This document shows positions 1-9,675 of a stretch of 38,171 nucleotides of DNA, piece after piece. How positions within the stretch are numbered: the stretch's first letter is position 1; every line of letters begins with the position of its first letter. The notes beneath the pieces are model-generated. The model ran no database searches. It was not told the DNA's origin and saw nothing but the letters and a program-made list of their open reading frames with translations. Origin of the DNA: Pseudomonadota bacterium (GTDB lineage Bacteria > Pseudomonadota > Gammaproteobacteria > Steroidobacterales > Steroidobacteraceae); assembly GCA_021780475.1 (NCBI GenBank), contig JAJXYR010000106.1, positions 1-38,171 of the forward strand, given 5' to 3'. A program made the position numbers and the translations under genes.

Positions 1-296
1 CCGGGCCCGTAGGTCTGCCGCCAGCACAGCGTGGGTGCCGCGCGCTCCAGTGCGGCGGCGAGACCGGTAGCGTGCGCACGCATCGTCTCGATCGCCGCAC
101 CCAGGTACTTCAGCACCGAGAGCCCGGCGCCGCGACGCTCGCCGCAAGGCGCGCCCCGTACGCCGTCTCGAGGCCAATCCTCGACGAATCGCGCATACCC
201 GGGCAGCGCGGCATAGGCCTCGCGCACCCCGGTCAGCAAATCCTCACGGGCGCACCCGGCGGCCGCATCAAGGGATGACGGAGGTCTCTTCGGCAA
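1..296 (-). CDS. Partial CDS (3' end outside the window); possible DMSP-lyase-like cupin family protein
   Basis: Open minus-strand frame from about 296 to the window edge, absent from the ORF track because it has no stop in the window. Reads ...DAAAGCAREDLLTGVREAYAALPGYARFVEDWPRDGVRGAPCGERRGAGLSVLKYLGAAIETMRAHATGLAAALERAAPTLCWRQTYGPG. The L-x-WRQTY segment recalls the N-terminal part of DMSP-lyase-like cupins. Start codon uncertain (TTG near 294-296, or a later alternative start). Confidence 0.4.
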   Translation of the reverse strand, partial: MPKRPPSSLDAAAGCAREDLLTGVREAYAALPGYARFVEDWPRDGVRGAPCGERRGAGLSVLKYLGAAIETMRAHATGLAAALERAAPTLCWRQTYGP

Positions 297-741
297 TCAT
301 CAGCTCCAGCCGCTGCAGATCGGGAATCAGCGGCGTTTCATTGACCATGCGCACCTGGCAGATGACCGGCGAGCGGTCGGTGAAGCTGCGCGACGGATCG
401 GGTTGGATCACATCGGCATGGATGCGCACGAGTTGCGGAAACCCTTGGGTCAACAGGCCGAAGCACCCCGACTGCAGCTTGCCCTCCGACGCGTGGAACA
501 CCACGATGCGGGTGCGCCCTGAGACGAGCGGCAGCGCTTGGCCGAGGGCGCCTTCGAAGGACACCACCGGAACGCTCGAACCGTTCCACGGCACGACCCC
601 GAGGTACCACGGCGGCGCATTCGTCATGTCCGCGGGCGTTTGATAGCCGATGACCTCTGCGACGCATGCGCGCGGGACGATCAGCCGTTCGCCCACCAAA
701 GGCACCAACAGGCTGTAGAGTTCGTCGCGCAGTTCCGACAT
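268..741 (-). CDS. chpC: CheW-domain protein of the Pil-Chp system (ChpC-like)
   Basis: 157 aa CheW-like protein (IVPRACVAEVIGY...WYLGVVPWNGSSVPVVSFE) directly downstream of chpA. Confidence 0.75.
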   Translation of the reverse strand: MSELRDELYSLLVPLVGERLIVPRACVAEVIGYQTPADMTNAPPWYLGVVPWNGSSVPVVSFEGALGQALPLVSGRTRIVVFHASEGKLQSGCFGLLTQGFPQLVRIHADVIQPDPSRSFTDRSPVICQVRMVNETPLIPDLQRLELMIAEETSVIP

Positions 742-752
742 GGGCGGCGGTC

Positions 753-3700
753 TCAGTGCGCCGCCGCGTTGCGCCGGTTGACCAGGGGCTCGATGGCATC
801 GAGCAGCTGGGTCTCCTGATAGGGCTTGCCCAGGTAATCATCAACCCCGATTTCGATGGCGCGCGCCCGATGCTTCTCGCTGACGCGCGAGGTGATCATG
901 ACGATGGGGATGTCCTTGAGGCGCGCATCACCGCGCACGTGCGTCGCCACCTCGTAGCCATCCATGCGCGGCATCTCTATGTCGAGCAGGATGATGTCCG
1001 GACGCATGCCCTGAAGAATCGAGACCGCCTCGAGGCCGTCCTTCGCCGTCACCACGCGCATGCCGTTGCGTTCCAGCAGCCGCTGGGTCACGCGCCGCAC
1101 CGTGATCGAATCGTCCACGACCAGGGCGACGGTGCGCCGATCGCGCTGATCGACGATGGCGGTCTCGGCCGGCCGCGAACGCCACTCGGAGCGCACCAGC
1201 GAGCCCATGTCGAGAATGATCACGATCCGGCCGTCGCCGAGTATCGTCGCGCCGGCGATGCCGCGAATCGCGGAGATTTGCGGACCCAGCGACTTGACCA
1301 CGATTTCCCGGCTGCCGACGAGTTCCTCGGTGACCAGCGCCGTGGAATGCTCGCCGGCGCGGATCAGAACGACGGACATGGACACATCGGTCTCGGGTAG
1401 TCGCGTCGCGCCCAGGCCGACGAACGTGCCGAGCTGTTGGAATCGGTACTTCTGACCGCCGTACTCGAACGGCGGTGCATCCGGCGCCAGATGCCGCGCC
1501 ACGATGTTCCGCGGCAGCCGCACCACCCCTTCGACCGTCGCGAGCGGCAGCGCATAAACCTCCTCGGCGACCCGCACGATCAGCGCCTGGCTGATCGCGA
1601 GCGTGAACGGCAGACGGATCGTGAACCGTGATCTCTTGCCGAGCTCCGATTCGATGAACAGGCCGCCCCCCAGTTTCTTCACTTCCGTCGCAACCACGTC
1701 CATGCCGACGCCGCGACCCGCCGCCTGGGTCACGTGACCCGCCGTGCTGAACCCGGGTTCGAGAATGAGCTGGGTGGCTTCCTCGTCGGTGAGTTTCGCC
1801 TGCGGATCGGCGAGCCCCAGGGAGATCGCCTTTTCGCGGATCAGTTTGACGTCGATACCGGCGCCGTCGTCTTCGACGACGATCACCACCTCGGCACCGT
1901 CACGCTCCAGCGAGATCGAAATGCGCCCCATCTCCGGCTTTCCCCGGGCAGCGCGGCGCTCTGGAGCCTCGATTCCATGAACGACGGCGTTGCGCAACAT
2001 GTGCTCGAGCGGCGGCACCATGCGCTCGAGCATCTGTCGATCGAGCTCGGCGGCGGCGCCGTGCACGGTCAATTCCGCGCGCTTTCCGGTGTCATTGGCG
2101 GCCTGCCGCACCAGCCGGGTCAGTCGCTGAACGTGGCGCTGAAACGGCACCATGCGGGTGCGCATCAAGCCGTTTTGCAGCTCCGTGATGACGCGCGCCT
2201 GCTGCGTGAGCAGGTTTTGCGCCTCCCGGGTCAGCGTCTCCAGCATCCCCTGAATGCTGCCCACGTCGTTCGCGGTCTCGGCGAGCGCGCGCGAGAACTG
2301 CTGCAATGCCGAGTAGCGGTCGAGTTCGAGCGGATCGAAATCGGCGCGGCCTGGGGACGGCGCCTCATGGCGGTGCAAAATTTGCGCTTCGGTCTCCATC
2401 TCGACGCCGCGCAATTGATCCTTCAAGCGGGTTACGGTGCGCGCGAGCTCGGCAAGGTTGAAATCGATGGAATTGACCTGTTGGTCGAGGCGCGCGCGGA
2501 AAATGCTGACTTCGCCGGCGTTGTTCAGCATCGTGTCGAGCAAATCGGCGTCGACCCGCGCCATTTCCGCGCGCTCCACCGGAGCGGTCTCACGACCGGG
2601 CAAAACCGGTGCGCTGGACGCTTCCAGACCCGCAACCACGGCTTCATCGCTGATCGTGGCCGCTGCGATGGCGGGCGCCGCCGCCGGAGCGGATGCAGGT
2701 GTGGGTATGGGTGCTGCGTGCGCGGGTGCTGCGACGGGTGCCGCGGGCGGCCCCACGTGCCCCACGGGTGCCGCGGGTGCCGCGGACGCTTCCAGCGTAT
2801 CGGCGCCACCGAGCGCGCGGATCTGCGCGATCAGCGCGCTCGCCGGCGGCGGCCATGAGCCCGCGCCGACCAGGTCGCGCATGCGCGCGAGTTCATCCAG
2901 ACTCGCCTGCAGCACGGCGCGGGCGCGATCACTCGCGGGAACGGTGCCGCCGTCGATCTGTATCACCAGGGTCTCGAGTTCGTGGCTCAAATCGCCCATC
3001 GCTGCGATGCCGGCCATCCGCGCCCCGCCCTTCAGGGTGTGCAGATGACGCTGCAATTCGGCCACAGGCTCCTTGTTGCGAAGATCGCCGTTCCAGGCGC
3101 CGAGCGACGCCTGCGCGCTCTCCAGCAGTTCGGTCGCCTCTTCGCTGTAAATATTCGCGATCTCGTGATCGAAGCCATCCGGGTCCGATGGCCCGGGCTC
3201 CGCGGCGAGCGCCTGAATGACCACCGAAGCCCCGGCGTCCACTTCGGCGCGCGCGAGTTCCTCGTCGAGCGCCGCATCGAGGGCGCGAATACGCTCGAGC
3301 AACACCGGCTGGTCGGCGAAAAAGATCGTCGACTCATCGATGTGCGCGACGACGTTCTCGATCGCCGCGACGGCATCGCGCAATACGTCCAAGCCGGCGT
3401 CGGGAAGTCCGCGGCCGTTGTCGAAAACCTTGCGCAGATAATGGTTGAGCGGTTCGGTGACGCGGATGCCGTGCCGCGCTTCGGCCATCTTGGAACTGCC
3501 GCACAGCGTGTGCACGGCGCGGTAGATGACCTCAGGCAGTTCGTGCGGGGCCAGTTGCCCGTCACGCTTCTGCAGATACGCGCGAATGACCGCCAGGTGC
3601 GTCGCCGCTTCGTTGCTGTAGATGTCGTGCAGCGCCGGATCCATTGCCGTGTGCGCGGCTTCCGCGGCCGGCGCAGCGGCGGCGGCGGCGGCCGCGGCGG

Positions 3701-5975
3701 ACTCGTGCTCGGCCGTGGGCTCCGGCGCGGGGACTGCGGCGGCTCGCTCTTCTGCGTCGCGCGCCGCGGCGCAAGAGTGGGCGCGCACGATGATTTCATC
3801 GACCGGAGTCGCGGCCGGTCGGCCGGTTTCCAATTGTTCGATGACCTGCGGCAGGACTCCGACGGCCGCGCGCATCACCGACACGATCGCCGGCGTGCGC
3901 GAAAGTGTCTTCTCGATGATCCGATTCAGCAGATTCTCGATCGACCAGGCCAGGTCTCCGATCGTCTGCGCCCCAACCATGCGCCCGCTGCCCTTCAGCG
4001 TATGGAAGCTGCGCCGCAGCGTGACCAGCGCGTCGGTGTCCATCGGATTCTGTTCCCACAATGGGAAATTGGCACCGATCGAAGCCATCTCCTCCTTGGC
4101 TTCCTCGATGAACAGTTCAACCAGCTGCGGGTCGAGGCCGGAGTCCGCGGCCGCCACGCTCGAGGCGTTCGGCGGCGCCAATTGCACCGTTTTCGCAAGC
4201 GCCACGGTCCCCGGCTCTGCGTCGAGCCGGACAGTCGCGGCACCCGCGTCCGCAGCGGGCGCATCGAGAGCGGGCACACGGGCCGCGACGTCCTCAGACA
4301 AGGCCTTGATGCAGGTTTCCGCATTGTCCAGCATGTACCAGGGATCATTGCGGCCGCTCTGGATCGTCTCCATGTAATATTCGATGCTGACGATCGCATC
4401 CGCGATGCGCTCCAGCCGCAACGGATCGGCGGCCGGCGTGCCCGGCTCGACGAGCCGGCGCACATGGATGCCGATCGCCTCCATCAGCTCCGCGGCGCGG
4501 CCCTTTCCGAGCATCAACAAGCCCGCGGTGATCCCCCGCAGCAGCTGCGGCACGTTATCCAATCCCTGCGGGGACAAGTCGCCGGATTTCTGCACCGCGA
4601 CAGAGATCGCCTCCTTGATGCGCGCCAGATTGACCGTGCACTCACGCAGCACCGCCTCGCTGACCAGGCGGAAATCCAGGTCTCCCGGCACTTCGGCGCC
4701 GGCCGCTGCCGCGGTGGGCAGGATCAACCGGACGAGTTGATCGTCGAGGCTGTCTTCGACCGAAAGCAGCACGCCCGCCACCTTGATCAGCGCCTCCTCT
4801 GGCGGCGCATGCCCGGAGGCGAGCATGGCGTTCATATCGCCGATCTCTTGCTGCACCCGCTGCCGCAATTCACCGAGACCGAGCACGCCGAGCGTGTCGC
4901 TGATCTTCTTCAGCAGCTCCAACTGCGGCCGGAGCTCCTCGGTCCGCCCGCCGCCGCGCCGCACGAAGATATCCAGGACGTCCTTGACCTTGGCCAGGTC
5001 CTCCTTGATCGCGGCTGCGACGGTCTGCATCAATTTGACGCTCGGCGCCGACAGGCTCGCCCGTTCCTGCTCGACCGAATCGTCCACCGGCAACAATTCG
5101 GCGAGCTTGAACGAAGCCCGGACCGCGCCGATACGGCCGCCTGCGACCGACGCGCGGGCGACGTAATACAACAGATTATTCAGCAGATCGACCGGCGGAT
5201 CCTCGCAATAGCGCGCCTCGCCCGCCTCATACAGGGCCTTGATCTGTCGGTCGGCCTGCCCGAGCAGGCGCTTCAAGGTCGCGCTGGCATCGAGACCGTT
5301 CGCGCGCAGCGCCTCCAGAATGGCCCCTGTGACCCACCAGAACTGAAACACAGGCTGCGTGGTCGCAACCTGCTCCAGTTTCTCGGCGACTTTGGCCATG
5401 ATCTCGAGGTTCTGTTCGGTGCGCTCCCCGCGAATCAAGCCGAGTAATCCAACCTGGAAGCGGGGACGCAGCCGCCGGGCCCACAGGGCAACCGAAATCG
5501 GCGGCTCACCCCCCTGTTGGGGCTTGGCCGGCTGGTCGGACTTCAGGTTCAGCAGCAGCAAGGTCCCTTCGGACAACAACGGACTGCCTCGCACGGACCG
5601 CAAGTCGTTCAATAGCGGCAGCAGCACGAGAGCCAGGTCGCGGCCGCCGGACAATACGCGCTCCAGATACGCCGGCAATTGCACCATCGCGCGCATCAGC
5701 GCATCGAGGCCGTCAGTCTGCCGCTTCTCGTCATCGGCCGACTCGAGCAGGAAGCGCGTGACGTGCTCCATCTCCTCCGCCAGCAATGCCGCCCCGTAGA
5801 CTTCGACCAGCCGCAGGACCCCGTGGGCCACGTGCAGCTGCTCGGCGCATCGGTCGAGCAGGTCGCGCTGATCGGGTCTTTCCGCATACGCCTCGAGGGA
5901 GGCGCGCGCCTCATTCAAGGTCGCGGCAAGCTCCTTGGCGACGATGTGCAGGGTCTGCGAACTGATATCGGTCAT
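753..5975 (-). CDS. chpA: Hybrid chemosensory histidine kinase ChpA (HPt domains, CheA-type kinase, CheW, C-terminal REC)
   Basis: About 1740 aa. HPt motifs SFHTLKGSGRMVG, AVHTLCGSSKMAEA and HLHTLKGGARMAG; HATPase motif LEHMLRNAVVHGIEAPERR; C-terminal receiver ALVVDDSITVRR...IILLDIEMPRMDGYE. ATG at 5975 (MTDISS) preferred over the 6002 start in the track. Confidence 0.93.
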   Translation of the reverse strand: MTDISSQTLHIVAKELAATLNEARASLEAYAERPDQRDLLDRCAEQLHVAHGVLRLVEVYGAALLAEEMEHVTRFLLESADDEKRQTDGLDALMRAMVQLPAYLERVLSGGRDLALVLLPLLNDLRSVRGSPLLSEGTLLLLNLKSDQPAKPQQGGEPPISVALWARRLRPRFQVGLLGLIRGERTEQNLEIMAKVAEKLEQVATTQPVFQFWWVTGAILEALRANGLDASATLKRLLGQADRQIKALYEAGEARYCEDPPVDLLNNLLYYVARASVAGGRIGAVRASFKLAELLPVDDSVEQERASLSAPSVKLMQTVAAAIKEDLAKVKDVLDIFVRRGGGRTEELRPQLELLKKISDTLGVLGLGELRQRVQQEIGDMNAMLASGHAPPEEALIKVAGVLLSVEDSLDDQLVRLILPTAAAAGAEVPGDLDFRLVSEAVLRECTVNLARIKEAISVAVQKSGDLSPQGLDNVPQLLRGITAGLLMLGKGRAAELMEAIGIHVRRLVEPGTPAADPLRLERIADAIVSIEYYMETIQSGRNDPWYMLDNAETCIKALSEDVAARVPALDAPAADAGAATVRLDAEPGTVALAKTVQLAPPNASSVAAADSGLDPQLVELFIEEAKEEMASIGANFPLWEQNPMDTDALVTLRRSFHTLKGSGRMVGAQTIGDLAWSIENLLNRIIEKTLSRTPAIVSVMRAAVGVLPQVIEQLETGRPAATPVDEIIVRAHSCAAARDAEERAAAVPAPEPTAEHESAAAAAAAAAPAAEAAHTAMDPALHDIYSNEAATHLAVIRAYLQKRDGQLAPHELPEVIYRAVHTLCGSSKMAEARHGIRVTEPLNHYLRKVFDNGRGLPDAGLDVLRDAVAAIENVVAHIDESTIFFADQPVLLERIRALDAALDEELARAEVDAGASVVIQALAAEPGPSDPDGFDHEIANIYSEEATELLESAQASLGAWNGDLRNKEPVAELQRHLHTLKGGARMAGIAAMGDLSHELETLVIQIDGGTVPASDRARAVLQASLDELARMRDLVGAGSWPPPASALIAQIRALGGADTLEASAAPAAPVGHVGPPAAPVAAPAHAAPIPTPASAPAAAPAIAAATISDEAVVAGLEASSAPVLPGRETAPVERAEMARVDADLLDTMLNNAGEVSIFRARLDQQVNSIDFNLAELARTVTRLKDQLRGVEMETEAQILHRHEAPSPGRADFDPLELDRYSALQQFSRALAETANDVGSIQGMLETLTREAQNLLTQQARVITELQNGLMRTRMVPFQRHVQRLTRLVRQAANDTGKRAELTVHGAAAELDRQMLERMVPPLEHMLRNAVVHGIEAPERRAARGKPEMGRISISLERDGAEVVIVVEDDGAGIDVKLIREKAISLGLADPQAKLTDEEATQLILEPGFSTAGHVTQAAGRGVGMDVVATEVKKLGGGLFIESELGKRSRFTIRLPFTLAISQALIVRVAEEVYALPLATVEGVVRLPRNIVARHLAPDAPPFEYGGQKYRFQQLGTFVGLGATRLPETDVSMSVVLIRAGEHSTALVTEELVGSREIVVKSLGPQISAIRGIAGATILGDGRIVIILDMGSLVRSEWRSRPAETAIVDQRDRRTVALVVDDSITVRRVTQRLLERNGMRVVTAKDGLEAVSILQGMRPDIILLDIEMPRMDGYEVATHVRGDARLKDIPIVMITSRVSEKHRARAIEIGVDDYLGKPYQETQLLDAIEPLVNRRNAAAH

Positions 5976-5998
5976 CGGTGGGTCCGGGCGTCCTGGGC

Positions 5999-8071
5999 TC
6001 AAGCGCCGAAGCCGCTGGCTTTGCGGACCTTCCCGCCGATTCCGGCGCCTGCGCCGGGCACGAGCGGCTCCTTCAGTTCGGGCAATCGCGTCGACGTGGA
6101 GCCGACGAGCGTCGTGGTGCCGCCGCCGACATCGGGCAGGCGGAAGCCCGCGACCGATTTGCGCAGCTGTGCGGCGAGGGCGGCGAGTTTAGAAATGGAG
6201 GCGGAGGTCGCGGACGATCCTTCCGCGGTCTGAGTCGAAATTTCGCGCACCACCTGCATGTTCTTGGAGATATTGCCGGACGCGGCGGCCTGCTGCCGGG
6301 CGCTTGCGGAAATGTTCTGCACGAGACTCGCGATCTGGTTGGACACCTGCTCGATTTCCTCGAGCGAAGCCCCGGCGTTCTCGGCGAGCAGCGCACCGCC
6401 GACGACATCGGTCGTGCTGCGTTCCATCGAAACGACCGCCTCGTTGGTGTCGGTTTGGATGGTGCGCACGAGAACCTCGATTTGCTTCGTCGCATTGGCC
6501 GCCCGCTCCGCGAGCCGCTGCACCTCGTCGGCGACGACAGCAAAGCCGCGTCCAGCCTCACCGGCCATCGACGCCTGGATCGAGGCGTTCAGCGCGAGAA
6601 TGTTCGTCTGCTCGGCGATGTCGTTGATCAATTCGACGATATTGCCGATTTCCTGCGAACTCTCTCCGAGCCGCTTGATGCGCTTGCTGGTCTCCTGAAT
6701 GGTTTCGCGGATCGTGTTCATGCCGTCGATCGTGCGGCGAACGGCGTCGCCGCCCTTGTGGGCGATGTCCACCGAGTGACGCGCGACGTCCGCGCAGCGC
6801 TCCGAGGTTCCTGATACTTCTTCGATGGAAGACGCCATTTCGGCCATCGATTCACTGGCCGATGATATCTGCCGCGATTGCGCGGCGCTCGCCCTCGCCA
6901 TGTGCGCGGCAACCGACTGCGCCTGTTTCATCGCGCCGTCGAGCTGGATCGCACCCTCATTGATCGTCGTTACGAGCTCACGCAAGGCCTCGACCGCATA
7001 ATTGATCGAATCGGCGATGGCGCCCGTGATGTCCTCGGTCACCGTCGCCTGCACGGTCAGATCGCCGTCGGCGAGACTCGACAATTCGTCCAACAGGCGC
7101 ATGATCGCTTCCTGGTTGCGCTCGTTCTCGCGCACCCGCTGTTCGACGGTGCGACGCCGGTCGAGCGCCTTGGTATAGGCCCACGCGAGCGCCGCCAGAC
7201 AAAACAACGAGACCCCGAGGGACGCGAGGATCCACGGCCTGTATGCGGCCATCGATCCGGCCTGCGCGCCCGCTCGCGCGGCGTAGGGTCGCGCGAGCGC
7301 CTGGGTGAGCGCGGGCAGCGTGCGTGCCGCGGCCTGGGCTCGCGACACGGGCTCGGAAGCGCCGATCGCTTTTCGGACGACTTCGACGAATTCGCGGTCG
7401 CGCTGCATGAACGCGTCCAGGTGCCCACCCGCGCCCGCGCCCGCGCCCGCGCCGGCGCCGGCGCCGTCGCCAGCGGACAAGCCGCGCACGACCTGGCTCA
7501 GAAATTCGAGGCTGTCGGCCAGACGCTGGGCGGTGGGCGCCGCATCGCCGACGCCCGCGGCCAGTCCGCTCAGATCCTGCTGGATGCGCTGCACGGTCAA
7601 CTCGAAGCGCTCCAGGTAATGACTCATGCCGGCGAGCTTCTGCACGCCGCCGGCGCTCGCCATGTCGCCGAGTTCGGAAAGCAGCTTCGGCGCGAGCCGA
7701 CGGGCGTCCCTGTTGGACGACTGAATCGTCTGCACCGCGGTCCGCGACGCCGCGATCGTCCCGACCGCCGAGTCGAGCTTCCGCCAATCAGCCGCGTCGG
7801 CGCCGCCGGTGACCTGTCCGCGCAGCGTCGCTTCCCGCGCCAGCGTGCGGCCCAATTCGTCGAACGATAGAGGATCGCCCCGCAACGCATTCCCGGCTTC
7901 GAACGGAATGCGCTGCAGCACGAGCGACAATTCGTCGCCCGGCGCGGCGCCGCCACCGGGTGCGCGCGCCAGCAGCGTGAGCACGGCGGCGGCGGCGATG
8001 CCGAGCGCGGCGGCCGCGGCGAGTCCCGGCAACACGCTGGACCAGGTATTCGTGGGTTTTTCGTTGGTCAT
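5999..8071 (-). CDS. pilJ: Type IV pilus methyl-accepting chemotaxis protein PilJ
   Basis: 690 aa, two TM segments, HAMP-like region and MCP signalling hairpin (IVELINDIAEQTNILALNASIQASMAGEAGRGFAVVADEVQRLAERA); located between pilI and chpA. Confidence 0.93.
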   Translation of the reverse strand: MTNEKPTNTWSSVLPGLAAAAALGIAAAAVLTLLARAPGGGAAPGDELSLVLQRIPFEAGNALRGDPLSFDELGRTLAREATLRGQVTGGADAADWRKLDSAVGTIAASRTAVQTIQSSNRDARRLAPKLLSELGDMASAGGVQKLAGMSHYLERFELTVQRIQQDLSGLAAGVGDAAPTAQRLADSLEFLSQVVRGLSAGDGAGAGAGAGAGAGGHLDAFMQRDREFVEVVRKAIGASEPVSRAQAAARTLPALTQALARPYAARAGAQAGSMAAYRPWILASLGVSLFCLAALAWAYTKALDRRRTVEQRVRENERNQEAIMRLLDELSSLADGDLTVQATVTEDITGAIADSINYAVEALRELVTTINEGAIQLDGAMKQAQSVAAHMARASAAQSRQISSASESMAEMASSIEEVSGTSERCADVARHSVDIAHKGGDAVRRTIDGMNTIRETIQETSKRIKRLGESSQEIGNIVELINDIAEQTNILALNASIQASMAGEAGRGFAVVADEVQRLAERAANATKQIEVLVRTIQTDTNEAVVSMERSTTDVVGGALLAENAGASLEEIEQVSNQIASLVQNISASARQQAAASGNISKNMQVVREISTQTAEGSSATSASISKLAALAAQLRKSVAGFRLPDVGGGTTTLVGSTSTRLPELKEPLVPGAGAGIGGKVRKASGFGA

Positions 8072-8090
8072 GTTGCGATTCCGGCGGCGC

Positions 8091-8669
8091 TCAGGTCGCC
8101 GCCTGTAAGAACCCCTGGCTTTCGACGAGCGTCTTCAAACTCAGTACCGGCCAGACTTCGCCCCCGCGCCGGAATGCGCCGGCCAGGTAGCTGTCGCAGC
8201 GGATCACCGTCGGCGGTGGGTCGGCGCTGAATTCCTTTTCGGCGAAACGCCGGAATCCATGGACCTCGTCGACCATCAAGCCGACCGGAATTTCGCGGTG
8301 ATTGACGACGACGACGCGCGTATTGCGGCCCGCCGCGGCAATCCCGCTCCCCAGAAACTGCCGCAGATCGATCATCGGCAAGAGCTGGCCGCGGATGTTC
8401 GCGAGGCCCTTGACCCAGGACTTGGCGCCTGGAATGCGGGTGACCGTGGCCGGATAGCCGAGCACTTCCCGGGTTTCCTCGCGGGCGACGAGAAACGTCT
8501 CGCCGCCCATTCGAAACGCCACTCCGACCCATTCGCGGCCGGCATTCGCCTCGGCGACGGCGCTCGTGCCGTTTACGCGGCTGCGCTTTTCGAGCTCCTG
8601 CAGCAACTCGAACGGCCGATCGCGCAGATCGCGAAGATTCGCCGCCGCACCGGCGTCGGCGGCGCTCAT
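8091..8669 (-). CDS. pilI: CheW-like adaptor PilI
   Basis: 192 aa CheW domain (VAFRMGGETFLVAREETREVLGYPATVTRIPGAKSWVKGLANIRGQLLPMIDLRQFLG); between pilH and pilJ. Confidence 0.88.
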   Translation of the reverse strand: MSAADAGAAANLRDLRDRPFELLQELEKRSRVNGTSAVAEANAGREWVGVAFRMGGETFLVAREETREVLGYPATVTRIPGAKSWVKGLANIRGQLLPMIDLRQFLGSGIAAAGRNTRVVVVNHREIPVGLMVDEVHGFRRFAEKEFSADPPPTVIRCDSYLAGAFRRGGEVWPVLSLKTLVESQGFLQAAT

Positions 8670-9031
8670 ACGGACAGCGCCGCTTGAGCCTTCTCGACCA
8701 AGGCCTGCGCCGATACCGGCTTGACGATGTAATCCACGGCGCCTTGCCGCAATCCCCAGACCCGGTCGGTCTCCTGGCCCTTCGTCGTCACCATGATGAT
8801 CGGAATCAGGCTGGTCTCGGGGTCGTTGATCAGGGTGCGCGTCGCTTGATAACCGTTGACGCCCGGCATGACAATGTCCATGAAAATCAGGTCCGGCTTC
8901 ATCTCCCGCGCCTTTCGGATCCCCTCGGCGCCGTTTTCGGCCGCCGCGGTCCTGAAGCCGTGTTTTTCGAGCGCCTTCTGCATCACGAAGACCTCGGTGG
9001 GGGAATCGTCGACTATGAGGATCAGTGCCAT
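8666..9031 (-). CDS. pilH: Response regulator PilH (single REC domain)
   Basis: 121 aa CheY-like: ILIVDDSPTEVFVMQKALEKHGF...DLIFMDIVMPGVNGYQATR...IVKPVSAQALV. Confidence 0.9.
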   Translation of the reverse strand: MALILIVDDSPTEVFVMQKALEKHGFRTAAAENGAEGIRKAREMKPDLIFMDIVMPGVNGYQATRTLINDPETSLIPIIMVTTKGQETDRVWGLRQGAVDYIVKPVSAQALVEKAQAALSV

Positions 9032-9044
9032 CGTGGATTCTCCG

Positions 9045-9440
9045 TCATTTGCCCACGTGCGCTTCGATCGCCCCCAACAGCTCGTCCTTCGTGAACGGCT
9101 TGGTCAGGTAATGCTCCGAGCCGACTATGCGACCGCGTGCGCGGTCGAACAGTCCGTCCTTGCTGGAGAGCATGATGACCGGGATCTGCTTGAAGATCTT
9201 GTTGTGCTTGATCAAGGAACAGGTCTGATAACCGTCCAGGCGCGGCATCATGATATCGACGAAAACGATGTCCGGCTGGTGATCGGCGATCTTGGACAGG
9301 GCGTCGAAACCGTCGATCGCGGTGAACACCTCGCACCCCTCCTTGCTGAGGAGCGTTTCGGCCGTGCGCCGTATGGTCTTGCTGTCGTCGATGACCAGCA
9401 CCTTGAGGCCGGTCAGTTTTGATTTGTCGCTGGCGGTCAT
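9045..9440 (-). CDS. pilG: Response regulator PilG (single REC domain)
   Basis: CheY-like: LKVLVIDDSKTIRRTAETLLSKEGCEVFTAIDGFDALSKIADHQPDIVFVDIMMPRLDGYQTC. MTASDKSK start at 9440 preferred over 9518. Confidence 0.9.
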   Translation of the reverse strand: MTASDKSKLTGLKVLVIDDSKTIRRTAETLLSKEGCEVFTAIDGFDALSKIADHQPDIVFVDIMMPRLDGYQTCSLIKHNKIFKQIPVIMLSSKDGLFDRARGRIVGSEHYLTKPFTKDELLGAIEAHVGK

Positions 9441-9675
9441 ACTGTCCTTTGAGAACCCGTTTTCCAAGACTCGGGGATGCTCGCGCCTGGGCCCGGAAAT
9501 ATGATGGCTTTTTAACATATCCAGGGTTGCCTAGCCATGTCACGGGGTTCACATTTCGGGCCAAACCGGCGCAAACAACGGCGCCGTGGTTCACACTTCC
9601 ACGATCTGATCGGGTCCGGCGCGCGCTTGCGCTAGACTGCGGGCGCATCGCCGGACGGCGGCTCCGAGGAAACCC

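Noticed and set aside
2982-5447. 821-aa plus-strand ORF antisense to chpA
   Set aside because: Arg/His/Gln-rich translation typical of the antisense of a GC-rich gene; no family motifs; chpA on the other strand is unambiguous.
9480-9675. Short repeats in the pilG-gshB gap (GGTTCACA repeated; CGGCGC-aaacaacg-GCGCCG hairpin)
   Set aside because: Short arms and plausible by chance in GC-rich DNA; no functional interpretation.
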